The notes beneath the pieces are model-generated. The model was not told where the DNA came from. It saw only the letters and a program-made list of their open reading frames with translations, and searched no databases. Of a stretch of DNA of 64,000 nt, positions 16,639 through 26,800 are shown one piece after another; position 1 is the stretch's first letter, and each line of letters opens with the position of its first letter. The stretch covers positions 62,001-126,000 of the forward strand of contig JALCQD010000004.1 of assembly GCA_022651005.1 (NCBI GenBank), given 5' to 3'. The position numbers were made by a program, and so were the translations under genes. This stretch comes from Bifidobacteriaceae bacterium (lineage in GTDB: Bacteria; Actinomycetota; Actinomycetes; Actinomycetales; Bifidobacteriaceae).

Positions 16639-18111
16639 TTACAGCGACACTTCCGTCAGCATCGGGCGCTCGGTGGAGGTCCGAATCTGCTTGAATCCGA
16701 TGAAGGCGATGGCCATTGCCGCAATGGCGAAGGCGAACACGGTGGCGAAGCCGCCCTTGGAACCGAACTGATCGATGTAGCCACCCGCCACGGAGGAGCC
16801 CATGGAGCCGCCGATGGCGTTCATCGCGCTCATCCAGGCCACGGCCTCGGTGAAGCGAGCGGGCGGAACCAAGTGCAGCACAATCTGGTTACCGTTGACC
16901 CACGTGGGTGCCTGGCACACACCGATGATCAAGTAAATGATCATGATCATCCACAGGTGCGACGTGAAGATGAAGGAGCACATGCCCACCACGAGCACGG
17001 CGAGGCAGAAATAGAAACGCTTCCACAGCGGAATCTGCCAGTGCTTGGCGCCGTAAATCGTCACGCCAATAAGAGAGCTGATGGAGAAGCACGCGAACAC
17101 GAAGCCCGTAAACTGCTGCATGTTCTGTTCCTTCGCCATGGCGATCACGGAGATCGAGGTAGCGGACTGGAACGCTCCCAATCCAAACCATGTGGCGCAC
17201 AGGGATAGCAGGCCCGGACCCATAATCGAATCGGACTTGCCTCCAAAGTGCAGGTGCTTCAGAACCCGTGCCGCTCGTCCTGGAGTCTTGCCTCCAGTGG
17301 TAGCTCCCTCGGCTTCTTCTGCCGCGATCGCGTCTTGCACGGCTACGAACTCATTCGTCGCTGCGGTGCCCGCGACGGCTGCGGGAGATGAAGCGGGTTG
17401 CGAAATCCTACGGGATAATTCTGCCCGGTATTCCTTGCGTGACAGCCCGGCTGCGCGCGCCAAATCGGTCTGTGACGGAGGCTCAGTGGAAACTTCGCCC
17501 AGGAACATGAGAGCGCCGATAACAACGCACACTCCCGTGAACGAAAATGCCAGAATGCCGGAAATCACGGCGAGAATTGAGGCAAGCGGGTTGCCCACAA
17601 CCCAGAGGCACTCGTCGAAGATCGAAGACAGGCTCAGTGCAGTCTCAATCTTGCGGGGTTCGCCCTTGAGCGCGTGCGTCCAGCGCGTGCGGCTCATGGC
17701 GCCCCACGGTGGAATCGCCGCGAGGAAGGGCGCAATCATGAACAGAAGCCACACAGGTGCGTGGGTGGTAATCGACGTGACCATTGCAATGGCCGCAACC
17801 ATCCACACTGCAATCGTAGGAATGGACACCTTGCGCTGCCCGAAGCGATCCACCAGCTTCCCGAGAACTGGTCCGAAGACGGCAAGCGCAATCGCCTGCA
17901 CGGCTGTCAGTGTTCCTGCGAGACCGTACGAGCCGTAGTAGTGCTGGACGGAAATGGTGATAGTCATGCCGATCATGGGATAGGGCATGGCGGCCACGAC
18001 CGCACCAACGGCGAAACGTGGCGAATGGGGGGTGGAGAGCAATTCCGCGTATCCGGAAAAGAGCCTCTTATAGAGCTCAGAACGCACCTGTCTGAACGAC
18101 GCTCTCTTCAT
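16639..18111 (-). CDS. Major facilitator superfamily transporter
   Basis: This 490-residue protein has about 12 membrane helices in two halves separated by a cytoplasmic loop (about residues 215-285, rich in Ala, Glu and Arg). The MFS motif GKLVDRFGQRKVS lies in the loop between helices 2 and 3. The overall pattern is that of MFS drug/metabolite efflux carriers of actinobacteria. The substrate cannot be inferred. The ATG is preceded by AGGAGG. The gene is monocistronic: array A lies downstream of it and a 255-bp gap upstream. Confidence 0.85.
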   Translation of the reverse strand: MKRASFRQVRSELYKRLFSGYAELLSTPHSPRFAVGAVVAAMPYPMIGMTITISVQHYYGSYGLAGTLTAVQAIALAVFGPVLGKLVDRFGQRKVSIPTIAVWMVAAIAMVTSITTHAPVWLLFMIAPFLAAIPPWGAMSRTRWTHALKGEPRKIETALSLSSIFDECLWVVGNPLASILAVISGILAFSFTGVCVVIGALMFLGEVSTEPPSQTDLARAAGLSRKEYRAELSRRISQPASSPAAVAGTAATNEFVAVQDAIAAEEAEGATTGGKTPGRAARVLKHLHFGGKSDSIMGPGLLSLCATWFGLGAFQSATSISVIAMAKEQNMQQFTGFVFACFSISSLIGVTIYGAKHWQIPLWKRFYFCLAVLVVGMCSFIFTSHLWMIMIIYLIIGVCQAPTWVNGNQIVLHLVPPARFTEAVAWMSAMNAIGGSMGSSVAGGYIDQFGSKGGFATVFAFAIAAMAIAFIGFKQIRTSTERPMLTEVSL

Positions 18112-18366
18112 AAAAATCGATTCCTCCTCTTTTCTCGTTCCCCTCAGTAGTTACATGAGTAATGCTTGGGTTGTGATGGTGTGCGGTTTTATTGCGCGAT
18201 CCGCGTTGATCTTGTGAGACGTGCCCTGAGCACAACGTGTCACCTTTGCTGGGCTACTCGTTCAAGCGCGCTGCCAGTCTAGAACCTTCTGTTCTGCAAC
18301 ACACGGTATCTTTAAAGAAGAATGACGTTATTTCTCACGGCGAAAATGCCCGGAAGGGGTCCACGA

Positions 18367-19056
18367 ATGCAGACCACCACCATTCATCTCGTACGGCACG
18401 GCAAGGTTGAAAATCCTGAGCATGTGATCTACGAGCGGCTGCCGGATTACCACCTTTCCGAGCGTGGTGAGCGCATGGCCGAAGCGACGGCTCAGTACAT
18501 GGCTGCCAACAGGCATATGTCAGATGCGGTGGCGCTGTTTTCCTCGCCTCTTGATCGCACGATGGAGACGGCCGCGCACGTCCGCGACGCTCTCAACGAG
18601 CGGCGTGCGGCGGCTGAAGTGGCAGGGAACGGTGAACAGGGTGAGACGCTGTCTCTGCTGGGAATCACGCAGGATGAGCGATTGATTGAGGCAGGTAACG
18701 AGTTTCGCGGTCGACGCATCGGATATGGTGCGGGCGCGTTGTGGCGGCCAAGTAATCTGAGGCTTCTTCTGCGCCCGATGAAACCCAGCTGGGGGGAAAG
18801 CTACGCTAGCATTGCCGAGCGCATGACCGATTTTGCCTTTGAGAAGGCGGACGAGTTTGCGGGGAAGGCAATCATTGTGGTGAGTCACGAGTCGCCCATT
18901 TGGACGTTGCGCACAAAACTGGTGACGGGGAAAGCGGAGTCAAATGTGCTGAAGCGCAAGACGGCGCTCGCTTCCGTCACGTCGTTGGTACTGGAAGTGG
19001 GCACACATAAGCTGGTGGCTGTGTCGTACATGGATCCTGCAGCGAACGTCGAATAA
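18367..19056 (+). CDS. Histidine phosphatase (phosphoglycerate mutase-like)
   Basis: This 229-residue protein carries the phosphohistidine motif VRHGKVEN (R10, H11, G12) and a second catalytic His in VVSHESPIW. This is the histidine phosphatase branch 1 layout. The catalytic Glu region is DERLIEAGNEFRG. It is not a recognisable glycolytic mutase, so it is more likely a phosphatase acting on small phosphometabolites. I take the ATG at 18367 rather than the in-frame ATG at 18322, because GGAAGGGG precedes it and family proteins start right before the RHG motif. The next gene lies 150 bp downstream. Confidence 0.85.
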   Translation: MQTTTIHLVRHGKVENPEHVIYERLPDYHLSERGERMAEATAQYMAANRHMSDAVALFSSPLDRTMETAAHVRDALNERRAAAEVAGNGEQGETLSLLGITQDERLIEAGNEFRGRRIGYGAGALWRPSNLRLLLRPMKPSWGESYASIAERMTDFAFEKADEFAGKAIIVVSHESPIWTLRTKLVTGKAESNVLKRKTALASVTSLVLEVGTHKLVAVSYMDPAANVE

Positions 19057-19206
19057 TAGCGGCGAGTAGGGCGGCTGGGCGAGGAGATCAGCACGACGGC
19101 GTTCGCCGCGCGTGAGATGCGTCACTCCCGATGGCGCAGGGGCGCGCAGTCTGATAGTACTGAGGTAGAAGAAACGTGTGCGCAAGGTGGCGCAAAGGAG
19201 ATTGAC

Positions 19207-20085
19207 ATGACTGATACTGAAAAAGCCTTCGATTTTGATACGGTGCAAGCCGCCTTCGCTGCCTCTGAGGCGTTGGCACCTGCGGTGGAGGAGATTTCGC
19301 AACTGATTGAGTTGTGGCCGCTTGATGATGCCGCGCGCATCGATAACGACGTCAAGTACGGCGAGGAGTTGCAGGTACGCATCACTCGCGAGATTGCGGC
19401 ACGCCTGACGAGCCAAGACGTCACCATCGCCGATTCCGAGTATGTGTATGAGGGTGGCGTCGAGGAGATTCCAGGGCGGCCGCGTGCCATTGCGACGGCT
19501 CTGCTGGCCGCCAACGATGCGTATGACGACTCTTCCGATTACTCCGAGGATCTCGATGCGGCGCATATCGCCGATATCGGTGCCACGTTGGGGCTCGAAT
19601 GGAACGATGCTGACGTTGAAGAGCTCAAGCGTGTAGTGAGCACGGCGACGCACGCCGCCACCACGACTCCGGCAGCAGACATCGCCGCGCATGTGGCAGT
19701 GAGTGCTGCGGCGTACGCGAATATGTTGGCGGTAGGGGAGTCTGAGGGCTTTGAGGCCGCGGCCCTGCTCTTTGCGAACGAGCTCAATGAGATTCAGGGT
19801 CTGCCGCACGTGTTCATCGACGTTGACGGAGCAGATCGATTCCGGGAGCTAGCCAAGAACATTGCCTCTGGCACTGATACGCATGCTGCCTCCGAATCCT
19901 TCATTGCGGATTATGCGACCGCTGCCATCGCGGAGTGCGCAAAGCACCGCGAAGACGTGTTGTGGGATCCCGCAGAAGCCAAGAAGACTGCCAAGGAAGC
20001 CGATGAGGCAAAGAACAAGGCAGCGCTCGCAGCAAAGTTTGCTCACGTTGATAACGATGCCGGCAAGGAGCACATCGAGCTGTAG
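19207..20085 (+). CDS. Acidic, alanine-rich hypothetical protein
   Basis: I do not recognise this 292-residue protein. It is strongly acidic and Ala-rich, apparently all-helical, with no signal peptide or membrane helix. Its end (residues ~250-290) is a charged helix rich in Ala, Lys and Glu. A conserved-looking stretch is LPHVFIDVDGADRFRELAKN. The ATG at 19207 follows AAAGGAGA closely. It lies 150 bp after the histidine phosphatase on the same strand and ends at a strong terminator. No function can be proposed. Confidence 0.7.
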   Translation: MTDTEKAFDFDTVQAAFAASEALAPAVEEISQLIELWPLDDAARIDNDVKYGEELQVRITREIAARLTSQDVTIADSEYVYEGGVEEIPGRPRAIATALLAANDAYDDSSDYSEDLDAAHIADIGATLGLEWNDADVEELKRVVSTATHAATTTPAADIAAHVAVSAAAYANMLAVGESEGFEAAALLFANELNEIQGLPHVFIDVDGADRFRELAKNIASGTDTHAASESFIADYATAAIAECAKHREDVLWDPAEAKKTAKEADEAKNKAALAAKFAHVDNDAGKEHIEL

Positions 20086-20179
20086 CGGTTGTTGCAGTGG
20101 CAGTAGCTGCGGCGATGACCGTGCATACGGCCGCGTAGCAGGAAACATATGAGGGAACATACAGCAGAGAAACTGTGGA

Positions 20180-20226
20180 AAAGAGGGGGTCTGCGCTGCC
20201 ATTGCGGCAGTGCAGACCCCCTCTTT
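20180..20226. terminator. Bidirectional terminator after the acidic hypothetical gene
   Basis: A perfect 15-bp outer stem (20180-20194 with 20212-20226) has a further GC-rich inner stem. It starts with AAAGAG and ends with CTCTTT, giving T-rich exits in both directions, between the convergent hypothetical and DUF805 genes. Confidence 0.85.
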
Positions 20227-20257
20227 AAAGGTGAGTGCTTCTTGTTGCGGAAGAGCC

Positions 20258-21568
20258 TCAGTTCTGGGAATAGCCCGAGGATGGACCCTGGTCCTGATCT
20301 GAGTCCCCGTCCGGGTCCGAATTCGAGTCTGATTCTGCGTCAGAGCTGGTACTCGGAATTGTGCCCTCGCCCTGCTGCTCAAACGGAGTCGTGTATGGAT
20401 TCGACACCGTCGGGACATCTGGCGTTGCGGGACTCAAAGGAGCTGCAGGAGCCACAGGCGCTCCGGGCGCTGCGGCAGGTGTATTGAGCGGAGTTGTGGG
20501 TGCAGGGCTCTCTGGCGTCTGGAAAGCGTTGGGATGGAACTCCTGCGGTTGCTGGAACTGCGGTTGAGCTTGGGCTGGCTGATAGGCGCTTGGCGACTGG
20601 TAGTCAGGTCCTTGGTAGCCCTGGTTGTTGGGTGGGTTGTTGGGCGTGAATGAAGAGTTTGAAGCACCGGGAGCCGCTGCATATCCCGGAGCGAACTGAA
20701 TAAAGGCATCTGGCGGATACACCGTGTACTGGGCGGGCAGACGCGGGCTGTCAAAGCGAGCGCCGTCGACCTTGCTGCCAAGCAGCGTGAACACGAGATT
20801 GAGGATTCCTCCAGCCAGCGAGAAAAGGCCACCTATTGCGCCCCATGCAAAGAATTTCATCATCATGGAGGCCACGACGCTGCCATACAGAGCTGAGTAA
20901 TCGTCGGAACTGGCGGCGAACAGGGCTGTCATGGACGTTGTTTCGCCGGAGTCAAGGCCGGTGGAGTCATAGCCGTATCCTCCGAGCCCCGAGCCGTAAT
21001 CGGATCCGGACGCCATGAGACTGACAAGGGAGAAGAGCGATCCGAAGACGTTGATAATGCCGACGACCACGATGACGGAGCCGATGACCTGGAGACCAAT
21101 CGACAGCAAATACAGCAGGCCAGAATGGTTGGAATCATGGTAACGGCGTACCGTGAGTGCCCAGATGGGGACGATGGTCGCCAGCATGAAAACTCCCATG
21201 AGCAAGCTGAGGACAACGATGACCATGGTGCCTGCTCCGCTGTCGGGAAGCACGGATACGAGAGCGAACCACACAACGTAGATGATGGCGAACCACATCA
21301 TCATCCACCAGTACTCGCTGCGGGAAGCGCGGCCCGAGAACGTGGCGTACTTCTTGAAGAAACGTGCGAAGGCCTGCCCAGGGTTCGTCCCATACGCAGG
21401 CTGACTGAGTGCAATGCGATTGTTTTCCAGCTGAGGAGCGTTCGGTTGCATGGCAGGAGCGGAATATGGGTTGTACTGCGGCGGCTGTGCCTGCGGCGCC
21501 TGTTGATATTGCGGCTGTTCGGGCTGTACCGGTTGCCCGTACTGCGGAGGATTCTGTGGCTGTGTCAT
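20258..21568 (-). CDS. DUF805 membrane protein with Pro/Gln-rich flanks
   Basis: This 436-residue protein consists of a disordered Pro/Gln/Tyr-rich N-terminus (1-60), a DUF805 domain and a Pro/Ala/Thr-rich acidic C-terminal tail (about 290-436). The DUF805 domain is marked by FSGRASRSEYWWMMMW and VRRYHDSNHSG and carries about four to five membrane helices (about 80-280). DUF805 proteins are inner-membrane proteins of unknown function. The long low-complexity tails are unusual compared with the ~120-residue stand-alone domain. It is monocistronic. Confidence 0.85.
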   Translation of the reverse strand: MTQPQNPPQYGQPVQPEQPQYQQAPQAQPPQYNPYSAPAMQPNAPQLENNRIALSQPAYGTNPGQAFARFFKKYATFSGRASRSEYWWMMMWFAIIYVVWFALVSVLPDSGAGTMVIVVLSLLMGVFMLATIVPIWALTVRRYHDSNHSGLLYLLSIGLQVIGSVIVVVGIINVFGSLFSLVSLMASGSDYGSGLGGYGYDSTGLDSGETTSMTALFAASSDDYSALYGSVVASMMMKFFAWGAIGGLFSLAGGILNLVFTLLGSKVDGARFDSPRLPAQYTVYPPDAFIQFAPGYAAAPGASNSSFTPNNPPNNQGYQGPDYQSPSAYQPAQAQPQFQQPQEFHPNAFQTPESPAPTTPLNTPAAAPGAPVAPAAPLSPATPDVPTVSNPYTTPFEQQGEGTIPSTSSDAESDSNSDPDGDSDQDQGPSSGYSQN

Positions 21569-21669
21569 CTCGCGTGCCTGTCTTTGCTTGTTATGAGTAA
21601 GTTCCCTGATTATTTCACAGGCCGCGGTGAATTTGGTTGAGCTGAGAAGAAAAAACGCTGAGAAATAGC

Positions 21670-22512
21670 CTAAAAGTCGTCTCCGGTGGCCAGATCTCTT
21701 TCTGAGGTCTCGCTGGAATCGACGTCACCTCGCACCCCTGCTCCAAGGATGCAGCGTTCCGCCAGTGTCAGGATCAGCAGAAGTGCTCCGGTCATGATGA
21801 CGATGATGAGCGTGGCGGCAAAGATGAGTGGTGTGCGGAAGGAATTAAAAGCGGATTGCAAAACGATGCCCAAGCCGTTGCGCGCGCCGAGGTATTCTGC
21901 GGTGGCGGCCGTTGCGAAGACGTAGGCGGCGGCGATGCGCAGTCCACCGAAAATATGGTGTGCGGCGACGCGTAGCTTCACATGGAACAGCGTCCATGAC
22001 TGTGTGGCTCCGCAGGTGAGGGCCACGTCGGAATAGAACTGAGGTACGGCGGCGAGTCCACGGTATGTCTGTACAGCGATGGGGAATGTTGAAAACATCG
22101 CCACCATCACGATTTTTCCGAGAGGCTCAAAGCCAAACCAAATAACAAACAGTGGGGCAATGGTGATCAACGGCAGCGTCTGGCACATGGCCAGAAGAGG
22201 CGAGAACACCGCTGAAAACAGGCGGGAAAGATACAGCATAATTCCCATCCCAATTCCTACGGCAATCGAAACTGCGAATCCCGCAATACCCTCTGTGAGC
22301 GTGATGGCAGTGGCTGGTCCCAGTACGTCCCACGACGAGGTGAGAGACAGCACGATATTTGACGGTGCCGCAAGGACGCGGTCGGAGACGTTTCCAAGGT
22401 CGACGGCCAGCTCCCACACTGCCAACAGCAGCACTATTGTCAGCGCTCCCACAAGAATGCGTACGCGCTGCTGATGTCGACGCACCGTTGGAGTTACGTT
22501 TTTCTCTGTCAC
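21670..22512 (-). CDS. ABC transporter permease, thiamine-precursor/nitrate-sulfonate type
   Basis: This 280-residue permease has about six membrane helices. The conserved inner loop YRGLAAVPQFYSDVALTCGA is the EAA motif that docks the ATPase, as in SsuC/ThiX-type permeases. It starts with GTG and overlaps the stop of the upstream substrate-binding gene by 4 bp (22509-22512), so the two are translationally coupled. No ATP-binding subunit follows; the next gene downstream is the unrelated DUF805 gene. The transport partner must be encoded elsewhere or shared. Confidence 0.88.
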   Translation of the reverse strand: MTEKNVTPTVRRHQQRVRILVGALTIVLLLAVWELAVDLGNVSDRVLAAPSNIVLSLTSSWDVLGPATAITLTEGIAGFAVSIAVGIGMGIMLYLSRLFSAVFSPLLAMCQTLPLITIAPLFVIWFGFEPLGKIVMVAMFSTFPIAVQTYRGLAAVPQFYSDVALTCGATQSWTLFHVKLRVAAHHIFGGLRIAAAYVFATAATAEYLGARNGLGIVLQSAFNSFRTPLIFAATLIIVIMTGALLLILTLAERCILGAGVRGDVDSSETSERDLATGDDF

Positions 22513-23555
22513 TGCGTTGCGCTCACATAGTGATTTGTTGCAAGCTTTGTGGCTTGGGGTGCGCTGGAGGGATTCTTACCGTTGTCAGCTTTATAGACAC
22601 CCTTCTTCCAAAGGAAGTCGATGTATTTCTGGGCAGACGAAGTGTTGGTGACGCCGAGATTACTCGTAGATCCCCAATATTTTCCGTTGACGATGGTGGC
22701 CATAGAAGCTCGGGTGAGCTTTGGGTCAAGATTTGCATCTTTCGCCTGTTCCACGAGGATGTCGGCTGCTTTCTGTGGGTGCGCCAGAGCGTAGGCGTAT
22801 CCGCGTTTCGTAGCAGTGATGAACTTCTGCAGGGCAGCAGTATGGCTGCTGGCCCAGGTGGAATTGACGGCGAATCCAAGTTGATCGGGATTGCCGGGAA
22901 CGCCCCAGTCGGAAGCGACGAAGCAGGTGAGCTTTGGTCCGTTGAGACGAGATTCCACTCCCTCCCACGTTTCATAGAAACCGCCGAAATCCCCCTTGCC
23001 GCTGGTGAGCGTTTGGAAAGTGGAGGTTCCCACAGTCGCGGTGTCGAAAGTGCCTGTACCCCCGGCTGTTGTGATCATCTGTTTCAGTACGGCGGTTTGC
23101 TCAGCCGAGCCGAAGGTGACGAAGGTTTTGCCGTCAAAGTCTTTGGGAGTCGTGATATCGGTGCGGCTCGCCAACGCGCACCAGCGCGCCACCTGTTTTT
23201 GGGTGAGATCAAAGACGAATTTCAGGTGCGAGCCTTGTTCGTCAAAAGCGGCCACGTTGCTCAGCGTGGTGAAGCCGACGTTGGCGACGTTTGTCTCGAC
23301 TGCTGTTTCTGCCCCCGCCTGAGACGTGGGGAGGATGGAGACGTCGACGCCTGCGTCCTTGTAGTAACCGAGCTTTTGCGCTACGTACAGACCCACGTGA
23401 TTAGTGTTTGCCGTCCAGTCGAGCATGAAGGAGATTTTTTCGGGGGAAGAGGAAGAGCCTGTATTGGAAGCGTCTGAAGCGTTCGAGCCACACGCTGCCA
23501 TAGGAACAAGGAGTGCTGCGGATGTGAGGAGAGCCAGAGTTTTTCTGAGCCTCAT
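22509..23555 (-). CDS. ABC transporter substrate-binding lipoprotein, NMT1/ThiY-like
   Basis: This 348-residue lipoprotein has a signal peptide ending in the lipobox VPMAAC, with the lipidated Cys at about residue 22, followed by a Ser/Asn-rich linker. The mature domain begins ISFMLDWTANTNHVGLYVAQ, the signature of NMT1/THI5-like proteins that bind thiamine pyrimidine precursors. Related proteins bind nitrate, sulfonates or riboflavin. It is first in a two-gene operon with the permease. I looked for a TPP riboswitch in the 5' region and did not find its conserved segments, so thiamine-linked function remains an inference from family. Confidence 0.85.
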   Translation of the reverse strand: MRLRKTLALLTSAALLVPMAACGSNASDASNTGSSSSPEKISFMLDWTANTNHVGLYVAQKLGYYKDAGVDVSILPTSQAGAETAVETNVANVGFTTLSNVAAFDEQGSHLKFVFDLTQKQVARWCALASRTDITTPKDFDGKTFVTFGSAEQTAVLKQMITTAGGTGTFDTATVGTSTFQTLTSGKGDFGGFYETWEGVESRLNGPKLTCFVASDWGVPGNPDQLGFAVNSTWASSHTAALQKFITATKRGYAYALAHPQKAADILVEQAKDANLDPKLTRASMATIVNGKYWGSTSNLGVTNTSSAQKYIDFLWKKGVYKADNGKNPSSAPQATKLATNHYVSATQ

Positions 23556-23859
23556 CGGAGGTCACCTTACCTTCTGCGCGGGTGCGCATGTGCAGCGGCC
23601 AATGCGCCGGAGGCGAGAAGGTGATGAGCTCGCACAGCGAAGTGACCGTGATGGGTACGTCATTTCTGCGGTTGCTGCCCCAACCGCACCTTTTTCTACA
23701 ATACTCGGGGTGTGAACTTCCATACGATGCACCGGGGGTCTTTGCCTTTCGACTATCGATGTCTTGTTATCGGTGTTTTGCGTTACTCTTATAAAGGATT
23801 GAGAGTCCATTGTGGGTTCCACGCTGTGTCCTGCAGCGAGAGAGAAGAGGAAGACTCTG
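23556..23859. other. Divergent intergenic region, thiY-like gene / surface protein gene
   Basis: These 304 bp separate two divergent genes, so both promoters should be here. A TATAAA at 23790-23795 is a possible -10 element for the surface protein, with TTGTTA (23764-23769) at a non-ideal 20-bp spacing. I see no riboswitch, repeat or small gene. Confidence 0.4.
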
Positions 23860-26800
23860 ATGACCAGTTTTCAAGGGCGCAAAAATATCTTTATGACGCG
23901 CGGAAAGCGCCGCGGAGAGACACTGATTGCACTGCTCGTCGCCGTTGCGATGTGCTTTGGGGTAGCAAACGTTATTGCTCCCTTCGCGTCGGCTGCAGAT
24001 ACTGGGACGCAGCTGGTGAAAGAATCTTTCAGCGGTGCGAGTGTGAGTGACCCCAATTGGGTTGCAGTCGGTGGGTCGAGAAGCGCCATCTGCCTGACGG
24101 CAGCTGTGAAAGATGATCCAGCGCCTGCTGGTGGATCTAATCTCGCCGGGTGCACAGGTGCTAATACTTCGGGGACCTCTGATCTCATTGGCAAGGAAAA
24201 TGGTTATCTTCAGTTGACGGACAACGCTGAAAAAAAACAGGGAACGCTTCTCTACAACCGAGCGATCCCTGCGAATAAGGGACTATCCGTTGACTTCGAC
24301 ATGGCAATGTACGGTGGAACGGCGGCGGATGGCATTGGCTTTTTCCTCACCGATGGTTCTGCTGACTTGTCAGCTCCAGGGGCAATGGGCGGTGGCCTTG
24401 GCTATGCGTCGTTCCGCACGGATCCGAACACTATTCCGGAGACGGAAGGCGTAGCCAATGGTCAGTTTGGCGTGGGTCTTGACCAATATGGAACCTTCAG
24501 CTCGACTAAGACGGGCGGCATAGACTGTGCTGCCAATGACAGTAAGGTTTTGGGGGCTAGTGTTCAGGCAAATACGGTCGCTCTCCGAGGCCCTGGAAGT
24601 GGCAACTCGGGATATTGTGCGATTGAAGCCACACGTCTTGGCGTTAATAGTGACGTTCTTAAGTCAGATGCTCCCGCAGCGGGTGAGCGGCCCGAAATGA
24701 AGCATGTCAATATCACAGTGAGTGTTCCCGACAATGACAGTCAGTGCTCTGCTACGAATTCGAATGCTACTGATTGCGCAGTGGTGACGGTTTCCATCGA
24801 TGACACGAAGTATCTCTCCGCTCCCCTGACAGCACCCCTGTCTCCTACCGTGAAGTTTGGCATCGCGGGTTCCACCGGCGGATCTTTTTCCGTCCATCTC
24901 ATCGGCAATGTGGCTGCGAGCACCTTAAAACCGCTGGACGATATAACGCTGGTGAAGAGCGTCAACCGTGACACTACGAACGGAGGCGAAAATAAGGAAG
25001 CCTTCGGAGAAGGCGAGACGATTCCCTATTCGTATTTCGTGCGGAACAATACTGAAGCGAACCTGACGGATTTTGATTTCACCGATACTGATGTCGATGC
25101 ATCGAAGATTTCGTGCCCTGAAAAAGAATTGGCGGCAGGCGCCTCGATGACATGTGTGGGTATTCGGAAGACTGGCGTTACCGCAGAGGAATTAGAGGCG
25201 GGCGGAGTGCCGAGCACAGCGACGGTAAACGCTAAAGAGACAACGTATTCTGCAACCAGCTCCTTGACCGTTCCCACGGGAGAAGAGCGCGGCATCGCGG
25301 TAAATAAGGTGTTGACAGGATCCGGTGCACGTCAGGTCGACGCAAATGCAAAGTATTCCATTGCTTATTCGTATTCTGCGGGCAGCTATCAGTACTGCGA
25401 CACTACGGGCAAGGCGCAGACGTCGACTAATGCTGCGGCATATGCTGCAAGTTCTGGAACGATCGATATTGTGGCTGGTGAGTCTCATCAGATCGAGAAT
25501 ATCCCTGTGGGCGCCACGGTTACGTTTTCAGAGACCAAACCTGAGAACTCCGACAAGTCAAAAACCCTCCAGTGGCAGGCTCCTAAGCTACCTGAGCCAG
25601 TAACTGTCGGTTGTGGGGATAGCAATGTCGCCACGGTGACGAACACCGTATACAAAGGTGTCACCGTGACATACGACGGCAACGGGGGGACTGGCTCCGT
25701 TGCGCCTGCGACGGTGTGGATTAATTGGAACCGCTACACCTTGGCTAATAATGGCTTCGCGCGTGACGGCTACACCTTTGTCAGGTGGTCAACTCAGAAA
25801 GACGGTGGCATCACATATGCCGCCGGTGCAAAAATATTCATGGTGAAGGACACGACGTTGTATGCGCAGTGGAGCGCGGATGATGCCGAGATCACGTATG
25901 CTCCCGGTGGCGGTACGGGAGCAATGGCTAATACAACGGGGCACACAGATGAACAAGTCAATGTCTCAGGTAACAGCTTCACCCGCGCCGGGTACACGTT
26001 TGTGGGATGGGTCGGCTCTGATGGCACCTCGTACCAGCCCGGAGAACAAGTGAAATTGCCTGCAGGCGGATTAACGCTCACAGCTCAGTGGAGTGTAAAA
26101 GCATTCCTCGTGTACAGCAAGAACGCATTCTGGGTCAAGGGTGTAACGCTACCTACCGAGGGGCTCACGGATTCCATCGTTAAAGCTGCAGAGTCCCAGT
26201 TCACACATGACGGCTATACCTTCAAGGGGTGGAATACCAAGAAGGATGGTTCGGGCACAGCATATGCGGCCGGAGACGACGTCAAGCTGGGCCCCGGTGC
26301 CAACCTGTTGTATGCACAGTGGGCGGCCAACCCGGCCTTTATCAAATATGAGGCGAGTGGAGGGCTCGGTGCAACGGCCACAACAGAGAGCGCGACGGGC
26401 GCCACGGCGAAGTTTGCGGTGAATGGCTTCACACGCAATGGATACACCTTCACCGAGTGGAATACGGCGGCAGACGGAACTGGGACTGTGTACAACCCCG
26501 GTGACAACATCACGATGCCGGTGGGAACCACCACGGTATATGCCATATGGGCTGCCAATTCGGCAACCTTGACGTATGACGGCAATGATGCACAATCAGG
26601 TACCACTGCTCCCACGGCAGGAGTAACAGACGAGTCTGTGGACATTGCGTCAAACGGTTTTGTGCGTAAGGGATATACGTTTGCAGGCTGGAACTCGGCG
26701 GCAGACGGGTCCGGCACAGCTTATGCCGCAGGCGATGGCTATACGCTTCCTGCCGGCGGAACCACGTTGTATGCGCAGTGGACTAAGGATGCCGAAACTC

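Noticed and set aside
18210-18240. A fourth TTGTGC array
   Set aside because: CTTGTGAG and GCACAACG occur here once each, with no 20-bp periodicity and not at the 34-bp core spacing.
23556-23720. TPP riboswitch upstream of the thiY-like gene
   Set aside because: The conserved CTGAGA and the later GATAATGCCAGCG-type segments are not present on the minus strand.
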